From Onchocerca volvulus (taxonomy: Eukaryota > Nematoda > Chromadorea > Rhabditida > Onchocercidae), in assembly GCA_000499405.2 (NCBI GenBank), contig HG738138.1:2604001-2668000 (forward strand): a DNA stretch of 64,000 nt. The letters are read 5' to 3'. Position numbers and translations under genes: made by a program. The number at the start of each line of letters is the position of its first letter. Position 1 is the first letter of the stretch. This document shows positions 1 to 14,100 of this stretch, one piece after another. The notes under the pieces were generated by a model. It searched no databases. It was not told the origin of the DNA and worked only from the letters and a program-made list of their open reading frames with translations.

Positions 1-511
1 GTTTTAAAAATGCTTTATTTCATCCAACAAAGTGCAACTTATAATTGCACAAATTAGCGGATGCATAAAATCTTCAGAATCTCGTATATTATTTGTAATT
101 ATATAATTCATTAGTGAATACATTTTTAATATATCATATACGAAATAATATTAAATGATATATTTAAATAATTGAATAGTATAAGTATATGATTAATTCA
201 TATGTCGTAACAATTATATTACTATTTTATCGGAAATATGGCAGATATTACTGATATAAATATCTTCATATATTATTATATGTACTTAATTCTGCACATT
301 TAAAAGTAATTGAGGAAAAAAAATCCTTGACTGATTTTTTCCTTTAATCTTCAAGAAGATTTTGTTTTTTGCAAGTTGCTTTGCTCTGAATCTTATCTCT
401 ACGTAGAGGACTTATCGTAATCTGTTAAGATAGGTACGAAAATGTTTTTATTCATTTTTTATATTTCTATCTTTTCTTCTATGTCGAAAAAGAAGTACAA
501 CTTATACTTTC

Positions 512-538
512 AAAAAAAAAAAAAAAAAAAAAAAAAAA
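512..538. repeat. poly-A homopolymer, 27 bases
   Basis: This is an uninterrupted run of 27 A. Similar runs of 15-29 A or T recur across introns and intergenic DNA, for example 14541-14569. No target-site duplication or gene-like sequence next to it marks it as the tail of a retroposon. Confidence 0.9.
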
Positions 539-670
539 TGGGAATTATGAAGCACTGAGAGTAATAGAAGAAAAATATGAAATATCTAAAGAGAAAAAAT
601 ATGAATTTAAGATTAAAATAAGTCTATAGAAAAGACCAATCGTTATTTCAATTCGAATAATAAATATTCA

Positions 671-691
671 TAGGTCATAGGTCATAGGTCA
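671..691. repeat. perfect tandem 7-mer, three copies
   Basis: The heptamer TAGGTCA occurs three times head to tail without mismatch. It resembles a nuclear-receptor half-site (AGGTCA), which is an inference only. Confidence 0.85.
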
Positions 692-3600
692 TACTTTTTG
701 CAAATTTCTGGAATGATGTGCATCATATTTAGTTATTTCATAAAATGATAACTTAAAATTTTGCAGCATCACCAAATGATTAATCTTTTAAAGGGATCGT
801 ATCATGTAGGAATGTTGTTTGAAGACGAAGTTTTGTATTTATTTATTTTTATTTTTTATTTTTTTTCTTCGAAGAAGAGGAGAAAGAAAGAAAGAAAGAG
901 AGTGAGAGAGAGAAGAAAACTTGACGTACCAATCATTTTTGCAAAAAGAATTACTTATTCCCTTCTGTATTATTGAATAACTAGGAACCGATTTGTCGAA
1001 TGAGCATGATCTATAATAATGTCGAATTTTGACGAATTTTTTTTTGCAAATTTTCAATTGGCTTTTTTTTCCTCCTTGAATAATGCGTTGCAGTTTTCTG
1101 TCAAATAATTACTGTTTGATGTCAAAAGGAGGACAATAATTCAATTCCGATATTTTACTTATTTCATAATGATATCGTGTATTCATTTTTATAAAAAAAA
1201 GTGCTCATTCTTTTGAGAAATATGAAATAATTTAAAATTTCGCAATGTTTTAAAATGCATTAGTCATTTCTTAACATTTAAGTAGTAGTCCATATGACAA
1301 ATGATAAAATGGATTTTTACTAAATTTCGTTAAAATTGATTTCATTTTCAAAATATTTGTTATGATAAAAAAAAAAAAAAGAAAGGAAGAATTCCGTTGA
1401 ACATTTGAACTTTATGAAATGATTGCAAGAATGGAAAAATGCTTTTATCCAATAATTTTACATCCTACTACTGTTTTTCTTTTTTAACCTTGCTATTCAA
1501 GTATTTTATTATTCAATGTTGAAATTTATTTTTCATGCCTATTTCAAAAATTCCATTCCGTTTACTTTGAATCACATATCTTAATCATCTTGGTATTTTT
1601 CAATCAAACATCTTAATCATCCTGGTATTTTTAATCTGGGATGGCAATGATTCATTTGGGATGAAATTTACGAATAGATTAGTATTGATGAATAGTAAAA
1701 AAAAAAAAGGTGTATCATACCAATCAATAAATGATTGTTCATCCAATAATGATCAAGCCCACATTAACTTTAATAGATATGTATTATATTCATTTCAAAA
1801 CTTTTTTTAACCAAAACAAAGGCAGAAAAATAACATTTCACTCACCATCCTATTGCATGTTAATTTTGATATATATATATATTTTTAATAACAAACTGAT
1901 TTTTTTCCACTGTTCTGTAAATTTCCGAAATTTTAAATCAAAGTAGAATCAAATAATTGTGAAGTATTTTTAGGAAATTTTCAAATGATCTATGAAGTTT
2001 TTGCCATCTTAACATGATTATTTCATATCCAGTAGTAAACAAATTTAATCATATACAAACAATTTTTAATCTCTGTCTTTATTTATTTTGAAATTTTCAG
2101 ATTTTATCCCTATATTTCAAGACAGAGCATAAATTTTATTATTATTACTATTATTGTTTGAATCTAGAATTATATGTCATATATTTCGAGGAAAAAGTCT
2201 TATTTTTTATATTTTTATTTTTAGTAATATTTATTTAGGATGAAGATAAAAAATTGGAAAGGTTAGAACAGAATAACAAGGAAATATTTTGGAAAAATTA
2301 TTATAATAGTGTAATTATTCAGTTCCTTTTTTTTTTTTTGATGGCGTAAAAATATTTGTAATCAAAGAATGCTTTGATTAATGAATGTATGTTATCAAAA
2401 AAAAAAAAATGCTTGGAAAATGTTACCTTTTATGTTGCTTGGCAAAGCTTACCTTTCTTCAGCCTACGAATGCATTACAATAATTGTTCCTTCTTGTTAT
2501 TCATTTAAAAAATAGTGAAAAGCAATCGATTTCAATAAAAAAATTGCCATTCTTTCGTTTTTTTTCTTCCTTTTTTTTTTTTTTTTTTTTTTTGAGCTAA
2601 TTGTATATTTAATTTATTTTGTTGAGAGTTGAAATTTTCTTCTTTTTCTTCTTTCTTTAAGATACAAAATTATTCGTCACGAAAATTATTATTTTTATTG
2701 CTTGGTGAATTTATTCAGCATATCAAGAAGAAAAAGTACCGATCATTGATTGATCTGAAGGAAATGTAGAGGAATACGGGAATTGTAAGCTTAAATAAAT
2801 TTGACTCGTTGATAGTAGACTGAAGTTTTAAAAACCGTTTTGATAGACTGAAATTTTACAATTTGATTTTGTCAATAATTCTCATGACACCTGTCTTTTG
2901 ATACGAATTTGAAATGGGAATTGCAAACATGAAATACACAAAGGTGAGGTTATGTTTTTTTTTCACTCATGTTTATACAAATGCTGGCAAAATTTAGTTT
3001 TGAAAATGCTTTTTTTTTTTCTTTTTTTTTTTTCAATGAAATAATCAAATAATGGACGATTGAAAAAAGGAACAAGAAAATTGAGAAAATAAAAGTCGTA
3101 CAATTGTTTTGAAAATGCTACCAGTTAAGAATTTACATGTATTCTGGAATGTACGTAAAGAAAAGTTATCGATTTTTAAAAGTTAAATTTTTAAGCTTTT
3201 TTTTTGGTCAAAATTGTAATTAACCATTAAAACATTCAAAAAAACAAAAAAAAATTAATAAGCGTAACAAAAATACGAAAAATTAGAAATTGAAAGAAAA
3301 AAACATGCAAAAAATTTCCACAAAACTCCAATTTGGAAAATATATTAGTTATTATTGTTTAGCTTCTTTCTCGATTTCTTTTTCTTTCTTTTTCAAATTG
3401 TTACGAAAAAAGAGAAGTAATTTCGGAATTTATTTCAACAAGAAAATCAAAAAAAAAAAAGATGCAAAAATTTGAGTTAAAATTTTCGAGAATGACGGAT
3501 AAAATGTGCGCCATTTATTCCTTTCACCAATTGATGGATAAAATGTGTGCTATTTAATTCCTCTAAAAGTAACACTTGGAGGAAATAAATTTTTCCCCAA

Positions 3601-3780
3601 TGAAGTGTTTAGTTTTTTCAATTTTTATGAATAAAATTCTAGCAAAATGTTAATCGATCAATAATCAATCACTTGGCATACTCCTCGATTTCTATTATCA
3701 ATTTTATGCAACAATAACAAAAGGGAAAAAAACAAGGAAAGAAAACTTGCAGTAAAATCTGCAAACAATTAGATGTTTAC

Positions 3781-4020
3781 AGCACCGCGTCTTAGCATCT
3801 GCAATATATATCTTCGCTGTTTTGCGGCCCCTCAGCACCGCCTTTCTACACCCCGCTCTTTCTCTTAGCGCGCCGGCGACATGTTCGCTGCGTTCGCTGT
3901 ATCCGACGCACGTATTGCGGCCCCTCAGCGTTGCCTTTTAATACCCCCCTCTTACCTCCTTGCCAATCCCTCGTCCCCCCCCCCCCCCCCCCCCCCTTCT
4001 CCGTCCTCTTCTAGTGTCGT
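3781..4020. other. GC-rich island with 15-bp direct repeat and poly-C run
   Basis: Composition changes abruptly from very AT-rich flanks to a C/G-rich block. TTGCGGCCCCTCAGC occurs perfectly at 3822-3836 and 3915-3929, each followed by a related CCTTT...ACCCC segment, so about 35 bp are imperfectly duplicated with a 93-bp spacing. The block ends in 22 consecutive C residues (3975-3996). I see no open frame with splice sites in it. It may be a promoter of an unseen transcript, a repeat remnant, or a foreign fragment. Confidence 0.6.
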
Positions 4021-7000
4021 CATTATATCCCTAACTTGATTGCACCAGGTGGCTTTTTATTAATTTGTTTACTTGTTAAGTGAAATTTACGAATTAGATC
4101 ATGATTGATGATGGAACAAGTAATAGTCGAATTGAAAGGGAATAACTCGATAATGACGTTAAAGAAACGATTTCTAATTTGATAATTGTTTGAATAAAAT
4201 GTCTTGACTAAATAATCGATCATTTTTATTTACATCAATATATTTGAATAGATTGCAAATAGCAAAATATTTAATTTAAATTTTTAATTATTAGTTTTTG
4301 CATAAAAATTTTGAAATTTTAATGAATTAATTTTTTTTATTTGAATTTTGTTCAAAAATTATTTTTTACGAAACTTCCCATACTTCTTTCTTTTTCTTTT
4401 TAATGCTTGTTGTTTCTTTTGCAAAAGCAAATTATAGTTATAAATTTCAAACATATATCTTTTTTTTTTCTGGTTGCTAAGTAACACAACTAATCCTGTC
4501 TTGATTTGATGCAAGATAAATATCCCGAATAACTAACATTTTCAAGTATAAAAGTTTTCTAATTTAACTTAGTAGGGGACTTTAATATCCTTTCTTCCTT
4601 CCTTGCTTGTTGCCTTTTTTTTTTTAAAGAAACTTTGAAAATGCTCAATTTTATGCTTGTTTATCACATTTTATACAAATCAAATAATGCCTTGCATCTG
4701 AAAGATATCGAATATTTGATGATGTTATGCAAGCACTTTTGATCTCGACCGAAATTTACGCACCAATATCCTCGAAAATTTATTTTGCCACTTTACACTC
4801 GCTCGAAATACTTTGTCACTTTATTTTTGTTCAAAAAAAAGGAAAAATAATATGATATTTGCTTGATTTTTTTTTTTTTTGTTTTCCCCCCTAATTCCAT
4901 GTTTTTCATTTAAAATAGAGAGATTTGTTGAATAGACTAAAAACGGGAAGTCCCTCGACAACGCATTGTTGACATTTTATCAAATCTTTCGCTTTACGAC
5001 AACATTTCTCAGCTGGTGATGATAATTCATTCATATTGCAACAATTAATTTGCTCCAAAATGGATTAATTTTAATTAAAATTTTCGAATTGAATTTTCAA
5101 AATTTTAAATAATATTCCCAATTAGTTATTTCTATTATTGATTTAAATAGACAAAAACAATAGAAGTGAATATTTTTACAATTATTGAATTCATCATATC
5201 TCGTGTCTCATTTATTTTCTTTTGTAAATTAGAGAAAAAGAATTTTGCAACAATTCGTTAGCTTCGAAGCATAAATTTTAATAATTTTTCCAATTTTTAA
5301 ATCATTTCCAAATTTGTTCCGAACTTTTTTCGCATTCATTCTATTTTTAATTCTCGTATAATTAAAATTTCTGTCTGCTTTTTCTTTTTTTTTTTTTTTT
5401 AATATTTGCATAAATTAAATTAATGAATGTTGAAAAAGTAAATGATTTTTAATTACAATAAATTAGTTAAAAATTAAGAATTTTAAGAATAATTGAAAAA
5501 GTTTTATGTCAAAATTTAAACAAAATTGAATGAATGGATGCTATTAATTTTAACAATTTCTTTCTCAATTTTTGACAATATTACCAGATGAGGAAGAAGA
5601 AAATGAAAAAAAAAAATTTTTGTGAAAAGGTTAGAGATGAAGGACGAGGAATGTTATTCAGTTTTTTACAGAATTCAAATTAAAAAAGAAAAAAAAATTT
5701 TTGGAAATTGCGGAATAGATGACATCAATTTGAATTGATCTATCAATATATATTGCATATATGTGTTTTATATATTAATGGAATATTTATACACGTACAT
5801 ACGTGTACAGACACGTACGTACACGTCCTTGCGCATCTCTTGTCATCAACATGTCCTCCACTTTTAGGAGAAATGTACGTGTCCTCCATTTTTTTTCATC
5901 TCTTCAAACTACTTTTCTCATCAATGTTCATTTTCTTCTTTATTTTTCTTCATACATTTTTTCCCGAATATTTTTTCTTATTCATTCATAACAGGTTAGT
6001 AATGTAAAATTTGTCTGGAATTTATATGAATCTAGATGGATACAAGCATATATCCGATGTACTACATCGTTAATTATTAATTAATGATAATAATGAATAA
6101 GTTGAAGTAATTTAAAAGTTCAATTAAGATAAACAGAAAAAACACAATTTTCATTTTATTTTATTTTATTTTTTTTTCGTATATTTATTACGATTTCTTC
6201 AGCATTAACTTACATTTTTGTTTCTTTTTTCTCTTTTTTTTTTTCTTTAAAATTAAACAGAAAAGAAGAAGACAAAGAATTATTAATTAATTTCTTCTCT
6301 TTTATTTGAAAAGTTTCATTTTATTTTGTTGTTAATTTATAACCAATTGTGCTTGTCACCAAAACAGCTATCGATTCACTGTACATCTTTTTTTTTTTTT
6401 TTTTCTTTTGCTTTCTGTCGATTTTTTTCTTTTTTATTTTATTTTATTTTTTTTTGTTTTATTAATAATTGATACTTCTGTATAAAATATCATTAATTTT
6501 AGCTTTCACTTTGTTTCTCTTCTGTTTTTCCTAAAATTGAGTTTAAAAATTTCACAAAATTCCTGTTGTTTTTTTTTTAGAAGTTTTTCAAACTTTAAAT
6601 CAAGACTTCTTGAATTCACATAACTTTCGATTTCAATTTGGTAATGTTGTGTATTGTCTTTTTTTTTTCTTTTTTTTTCGCTTTCTCTTTCTTTCTATCA
6701 AGTTTTGTCTTCTTGAGCATAATTCTAACTTACTTTTTCAAGTTTCAAAGTTTAAAGATTGTTTCAGTTTTATTGGAAGACACGATAAATTATTAGCCAG
6801 TTTTGCAGTAATTATCATTCCATTGCATAATTTAGAATTTATTTTTTTGCTCATCTAATATTATTAATTATTTGCTCAACAAACAAATGATTATTTATTG
6901 TAACAGCAATGATTAAAAAGCAAAAATCATCATTTTTATGTTTTCCAGTTTTTTTTTTCTTTTGGTAAACAAAGATTCTTATATTTAAATGCTCAACAAA

Positions 7001-8147
7001 CTATTTATCATAATTTCAACTGTTTTAAAGGTCAAATTAATTGGTCATTTTTTAAATATTAAATCCAAAAATTTAAAAAAAACAAAATATTCGTTCGAAA
7101 TTTTCTTCTTTTTTTGCAATTAACCAAATTTATCTTTGGAGTTGTTATTTTGTTTTCAAAATAAAGCATGGAGAAGATGAATTAATTGACATTGTTGAAA
7201 ATATTCGAGAAAATTGTTAGGAAAGGTTTTTAATAAAAGAGGGAGGGAGAGAGAGAGAGGGAGAGAGAGAGGAAAGGAAAAAAAAAAGGAAGGAATTTGT
7301 AATATAGGTCAATTTTTCGAATGACACTGTATGATTTAAAATATAATATGGGGGCAAAAATCAACTGGCATTTCTCTTCCAAATGTTAATGTGGTGTAAT
7401 TAATTTTGACATGCAAAATTTGTTATTTTTATTGTTATTATTTGTTATTTATGAATTAGGTCAAGTTCTGAAAAAAAGGTTATTTTTAAATTAGGTTAAA
7501 ATCTAAAATTTCATTTTAATTTTAAATTAACATGAAGTTTTGATAATTTTTACCTTCAAATGTTAATTCTACGTGATTTTTCGTATTTTTCTGTTAAATC
7601 AAAAATTTCTCAATCCTATCAGTATAAATATTTTTAAATTACAGTTAACTTAATTGTACTTGACAATGTGATGAAATTGTTTCTTTTGAATGAGTTGGAA
7701 AAAGTACGAAGTTGAGTGATTTCTGATTTATTGTGTGATCTATGATTAAGAAAGACAATTACCTTGATCTACAAATAAGTAAAACGTAAATGATCTATGA
7801 ATATTGTTTTAGATAGGTGTACCCGAATGATAGCCGAATGTTTTATGAGTGATCTAATTTTTTAGATCTTAAATAATGATCCGAATTCTTATCTACTAAA
7901 ATCATAATTGATCATTATCGAACTTTTTGAATTTTGTTATAATTTCTGCATTATATTCTTTTTAGATGTTTCAAAAGAAGAAGAAACCTTAACTAATCCG
8001 AATATACTTGTGAACTTGATCCTAGAAATTTTCTCTCGGAGATTCGGAATTATCTAGGAAAATCACTTTCAATTTCAATTTTCGTGTCCACGTATTTTGA
8101 ATATTGATTAAATATTGATTATGGAAGTAATGTAATAAATTAAATTT

Positions 8148-8150
8148 CAG
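8148..8150 (+). promoter_or_regulatory. Splice acceptor abutting the igdb start codon
   Basis: The sequence AAATTTCAG runs directly into ATG at 8151. In nematodes an acceptor this close to the start, with no upstream donor needed, usually marks spliced-leader trans-splicing. An upstream cis-spliced 5' UTR exon cannot be ruled out. Confidence 0.55.
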
Positions 8151-11100
8151 ATGGTACAGTTGTTACTAGTTCTGCTATATTGCATAGTATTAAGATGCGA
8201 AACCAAAGAACTGCATCTAACAACATCTGATGAGGGATATATGACTGTCATACAAGGATTTGCTGCACGTCTTGAATGCATGCTTAATACTTGCGTGCGA
8301 CATGCTTCCACTGTAAGTTTCCAAAACTTTTCAAGCAGATTTATTACCAAACCTTCCTGGGATTCGTCCAAAAGTTTTTCCCGGAAAAAATTCACTTATT
8401 TATGAAGAAAGGTAATTTTCCAGGAAGGTAAAGTTCGTGCATCCATAAATGTAAACATCTACGAATGGTAAATGTTTCGTCATTGCAGGTAATTTGGTTG
8501 AAAGATGATGTGCCCATATTTAATTCAACGAAATTTTTGGATAGTTCTGGTGTGGATGCCAATTCTGTTTTGCTACAACATAATATTGAAATTAATAAAA
8601 ATGAAGGTATGCATCTGAAAAAACTTAGATTAATTCATTGAATTCTGAAATCGAATGAAAAAAAAAAAAAAAAAACAAGTGAAAAAAGTGGAAAAACAGG
8701 AAAAGAATTCAAAAAGTGAACAAATGTAATTCTAATGGTACAAGGTACTGTTGAGGTTTAAAATCAAAGTTTGAAAGAACGATATAATTAAAAAATGTGG
8801 AAGTTAAGAAAGAAGACGTAAGCATGAAAAAGCGTGGCGATGCTTTAGGATAATAATTCAAAATATTGAAATTATAGAAATCAAAAAAGCTGTAGATAGA
8901 AATGAAAAACTAAGATTTGATTTTAAAAGTATAGAACGGAATAATTTCTTCATATTGTAAAAATGTTAATCCAAAAAAAAAAAAAAAATAGAAACAGCAG
9001 CTCGGCTGTCAGCAAAATTAATTAATTATTTGAGCGTTATTAATTAATGCATTATATTATTTTTAAATATTTACAAAAATAAACTGGACGAAGTGAAGAT
9101 TTTAGGATATATTATGTACGTGAATTTCTTATTCGAAATAATTAGTATGATTTTTTTTAGAATGTACGGGTAGTTGTTCGGATTCTGATACCTGCGCTGA
9201 CGGGTCACATTGTGTGGACAATAAATGCTGTCAATGTGCATCGGAAGACTTCACACTTGTTTTAAAAAATCTTACATTTGAAGATGCAGGTCGTTATCGA
9301 TGTCAAATATCGAATCAACCGCAGCAGCTCGAATTTCAGTTGGAAGTTCTCGGTAAACTCTTCCTAAAGATTTAATAAATATTCATTGATAATGATGACG
9401 CTGAATAAAAGATTATGACAAAGAAATCTCTTATAGAAGACTGTCATAAAAAATCGAAGGTAATAGGTGTGTTACTAACCTTTTAAAGTTTTATGCTTAG
9501 CCAATTGTTAGGTAAACAAATCGTCATTCTGTTATTCATAGTTTTTTTTCATAATTATTATATGCTAATTTTTGCTTTCTGAAATTTGACCTCTCTTGCA
9601 GAACTAATTAAATTAATTGCTGAAAAAGCGAGAAATTTCAGAGAGTGGACTGAAAGGTGGTTTTCATGAAAATATAAGTTACGATTACAGTAAATGTTGT
9701 GCAAGAAAAGGCATTTCACCACTATGTCAGGCAATGTGTAAGCCAAGGGATATGCACATCCATCATTTCGACCCAACAAGGTAGGCAGTCAATCATGGTA
9801 TTTTGAATTTTATTTTTCGGAAAAAAAAAGTTCTTTTTATTTCTGCATTTTTTGAAAAATATATGTGACATATTATGAGGCCGTCGCTACAAAATGTGCC
9901 ATAGATTATGAAGATAACTGGTTTTGAATGACTGGTAATCTACAGTATTTCTTAAGTTTTCTTATATTTCGATTGTATAACTTTTTAAAAAAGTAAATAT
10001 TTCAGTTGTAAAACGGATGATTATAAAAATTTCTTATCTTGTGCTACGGAAGGTGGCAATAGAAGTCATGTACAATGCTGTAAAACACAACTGGTACCTT
10101 CATTTTGCTACGATTTTTGTTCCGGAAATTTCCAAATGTTACGCAAATCTCATCGATTATGCTTGTATTATCTGCCGGAAATATTTGAATGTTATAATCG
10201 CGCGTACTGTAAGTTTTCCTCAAAATGTGACTTAATTTTTAGGTCTATTTCTAATTTTTTTGTTTCTAAATTGGAATTTTATTTTACTAATTCTTTTTTT
10301 TTTTTTTTTTTTTAGTGCCGTATCCTGAGCATCCACAAGATTTAACCGTCAATGCGATTGGATCAGATGAACTACGAGTATGTTGGCGTCCACCGCAACC
10401 TCAAACATCGAACAAACATCTTGGAATTGATTATTATACTGTATATTATAAGCAAATACCGTCATTTCCATTCTTGGGAGGAGATGAGTAAGTTTTTTAC
10501 ATTAGGTAGTTCATCATTCCACTCGAAATCTGATCTTACTCATTTCGTTATTTAGTTTAAATCTTCGGCTGTCTTTTTTTTTTCAAAAATGTTGCTCACG
10601 ATTCCTATACATTCTTCTCTATCATCTTTTTCCTTATCCATAGTCCTTTCATTATTTCAACATTTGATCAATTTACGATGATAGTTTCACAGCCACTTAA
10701 AAATCTTTAAGATATCAAAAATCAAACATAGTATCATATCCTCAATTTTTGAAAAGAAGATAATGTGTGGAAGCTTTATCACTTTGCCACTAAGTAGTAA
10801 AATTTTATCTTTGCAACTATTGCAGTGGAATACCTCTTCTATCGGGTGATTACGAAGAAAGCATCCCAGGTGGAGTGGCTGAAGATGATATCGCTAGTGA
10901 TGTTACGCCATCCGATGTTGGATCCGTGAAACGTGGCAAACGACAAACGTGGCTTTTTGTGGCACATGATTCATCCACAAATGATTCGACCGTTCGCGAA
11001 TTCAAATTTGATGAAGTAATGGGAGCATATATAGCTTAAATGCTAATTTATTTCGATGATCATAACAATTTTCTATACAAAAAAATTCCTTGATTATATC

Positions 11101-14100
11101 AAAAATGATCATATCTTTATTGGAAAACATACCAGTCATTCACCGTAAAAGTTCGATAAAATTAAAGTAAAGAAGAAGCATATTTGCTTGACTGAGAAGT
11201 AAAGATCTAAAATTGTAGGTGAATACGACAGATACATGCGTTACGTTAAAAGATTTACGCTCAGCAACACGTTACTTTGTTTACGTAACAGCATCGAACG
11301 AATATGGCATGTCAGTGCCATCATCACGAGCTTTGGCTGCAACCAACGCAATTGTCACACCAACTAATTCAACGTTACCGCAGATCGAGCGTATTCCTTA
11401 TTCTTTTGTTCAAATTTTTTTAATACCATTGACAACATTACTAAGAAGTATCGCTGAAGATCGAAAAAAATTTCCTCTCTCAAGAATCAAAAAAATTTAT
11501 CCTCACTATAAGCAATTCAGCATCAGGAAGAAATCGAAAATCATTGTTTAAGTGATAGAAAAATATTCCATTTATCAAAACTAAATATACCTTACCTTAC
11601 ACTCATTTTTTTTACTTTTTACTCAACCTTTTTCTGTCTAAAGTAATGAAATTTTCTATATTCTTCCAAGAAAATCACATTATCTTGCTTGAAATTTTAG
11701 TTGCATTTAAGTAAAAGGCAAAAATATCTTATTTTATAGAAGATTCTGATGTTCTGCTATTGTTGCATGCAATAGAATTTACACAAATCTTTTGCTTTTT
11801 CCCCATTAAGCAAATTTTTTGCATGAAAGCTAAGCAAATAATTTGCGTCCGTTATCATTGTTGATGTTTTTTTATCTTTATACATAGTAACTTCATTAGA
11901 AAGCTAAAATACATGCAAAAAAAGTTATAATAAGCTAACTTCATTGACATTTTTTCCAGCTCAATTATTTAATTTCTTGAGCAGTTAGAAATTTAAGGAT
12001 AAATTAAGAAATAATTTTGATGAAAATCGATCCTAGTCGTATACTCAATAAGAATTGTTACAAATTTCATGCAGTCGGCAATTTCTTTAGCAATATTTTA
12101 GCACTTGCATGCTTTCATAATTCACCGTTTAATGTTTACAAGATAGCAGATAATTTTAATTGGCTTCGTTCTTGAAATTGATTTATTTCAAAGGACAGCA
12201 AAACTTTTCTCATTATTGTAATAGTATTGTTAGACAAATGAAAGCATGCTTATAAAATGATTCTTTTTACAATAATCGATTTAAAAGAATAAAAAAGTGC
12301 AAGCAGAAATGCATGCTACTTGTAGTTGAAATTTTGTCAGTCTATTTTGTCATTATTAATAACTTTTGTTTTAATCAAATTTTTTTCTTTCGACAGTATT
12401 GTCCAGTTTAAATTCCGAATCTTAAAATTGAACTTTTTTGTTATGATTGTTCAGGAAAACTTTCAAATGAATATATGTAGCTCCAAACATCTTTTTTTTT
12501 TTTGAAGACTTATTTTTTTCTCTTTTTTTTTCTTTTTGAAGGCTTATACATACCAAAATCACGAACTTCTTGCATGATATTTATAAATAATTAAATGTAG
12601 ACAGTAGTTATTAAATATAATTAATTATTATTTTAGTAGATGATACAAATATGTATTTTTGGACGTCATCGTCCATCGTTTTCCATCAAAAATGCTTCTA
12701 GAATGTTGCTCATCGAATGGCGTATCACCGTATTGCGCTTCAAAAATGTGCGATGTACGAACAATTCCAAATGCCCTTGAAACGATCGCTATATCGACAT
12801 CGTGTCGAACTGAATGGTCCAAAGTTAGTCTGGATTTTTGTTTAAAAAAAAGAAATATTTTTAATTCTTACACTAAAAGTTATTTTTTGATTATGTGTAA
12901 GTTAGAAAACATATAAGGAAGTTTCTGATAGACGTATTTTTCCAAATACACAGCACTAGTTTTTCTTGAAAAAGCCTTATATACAAGTTTATCACGTATT
13001 AACTTAGTCCGATGAGATAGTTTTTTCGGTTCGATGCCGATTGAACTTACCGGATAAAAAGATCCGAATGTCTTGGTAATATTGACAAAACGATTGGGAA
13101 AAGCAACTTTTAATTTATGGCCTTTAGAATCTTGAAGTTTCTTTTCTTTTTAATTGTAATAAAATCTATCCATGATATGAATAAGTGTACTAGGTATTAG
13201 AATAAATTTATGCATTTTGCAGTTATAATTTTTGTATAATTAATGATTGAAGGTAAGTCCATGTCTTGCCGATGGACGTAATCATACGGATTGTTGTATT
13301 AAAAAAGGTGTACAGCATGATTGTTTAAAAATATGTGGTGGAGTTGCTGAACCTCTGACGATGCATTCATTATTGTGTCTCAATTTGGATATCGCTGCTA
13401 TCTATCAATGTTTACGCCAAGGCTACGGTATTTTTTTTTTCTTTCTGGATATCATCATGATGTGTTTCCGAAAAAGTGGCATTAGCTATAACATCAACTA
13501 ATTTTAATTTTGAAAATTTATTTTGTGAATTTCAGCTTAAATTTTAGCATTATTTAACTTTAACATTAATGAAAAACTTCGAACATGGAAATTTCGGAAT
13601 TCACTTTTCACTTTTAATCTAATTTTCTAAATGTATCAGTTTTCAGATACACGACCTTCTCCGCCGCAAAATGTAACTGTAACAGCTGTAACAGAAAGTT
13701 CTGTTGAAGTAGAATGGACCGAACCTGCCGTAAATGCACATCTTGTTACATCGTATTCGCTGTTTATAAGAAAAGACGATCGCAGTCCAAATGTCATAGA
13801 GGTGTGCCGAATTAGTTTTTCACTAAAATCAATAGGATTTAAGGTGGAACGATGGCTTCTGTCGTATGTCGATATATGATTCTGTCATGTAGTTCTTTAT
13901 CACGAGAACATGCCATATTGGAGGCAGTGATAGTGATAGGAGCTTACTTGGATAACTTTAGAGATTATTTTTATTGCTGATGATAGTTTTGAAAATTAAT
14001 ATTGAAGATTGCTTAAAAACAGCAAACTAGGCTCGTAAATTTTTATGATCCTAGTTTGCTGTTTTTTTTTTTATTTTATTTTTTATTATTTTCGTTTTTC

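Larger units (their letters stand above)
1..8150. other. AT-rich region with no recognisable gene
   Basis: I find no exon chain or known domain on either strand; the short open frames here are dominated by Phe/Lys/Ile from A/T tracts. It holds a 27-base poly-A run (512-538), a perfect triple 7-mer (671-691), a two-copy 32-nt repeat (about 1578-1637), a two-copy repeat of about 39 nt (from 3497 and 3536), a GC-rich island (about 3781-4020) and a GA-rich low-complexity tract (about 7230-7290). The last few hundred bases are presumably the promoter region of the gene starting at 8151. Confidence 0.6.

Noticed and set aside
512..538. Poly-A run as a retroposon tail
   Set aside because: No processed gene or element precedes it and no flanking duplication was seen; similar runs are everywhere in the window.
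11391..11551. Read-through of igdb exon 8 to a stop codon
   Set aside because: The frame continues past 11390, but a GTATTC donor there joins in phase to the DB2 exon at 12702; the read-through tail is basic and unlike any domain. An early-terminating isoform remains possible but unsupported.
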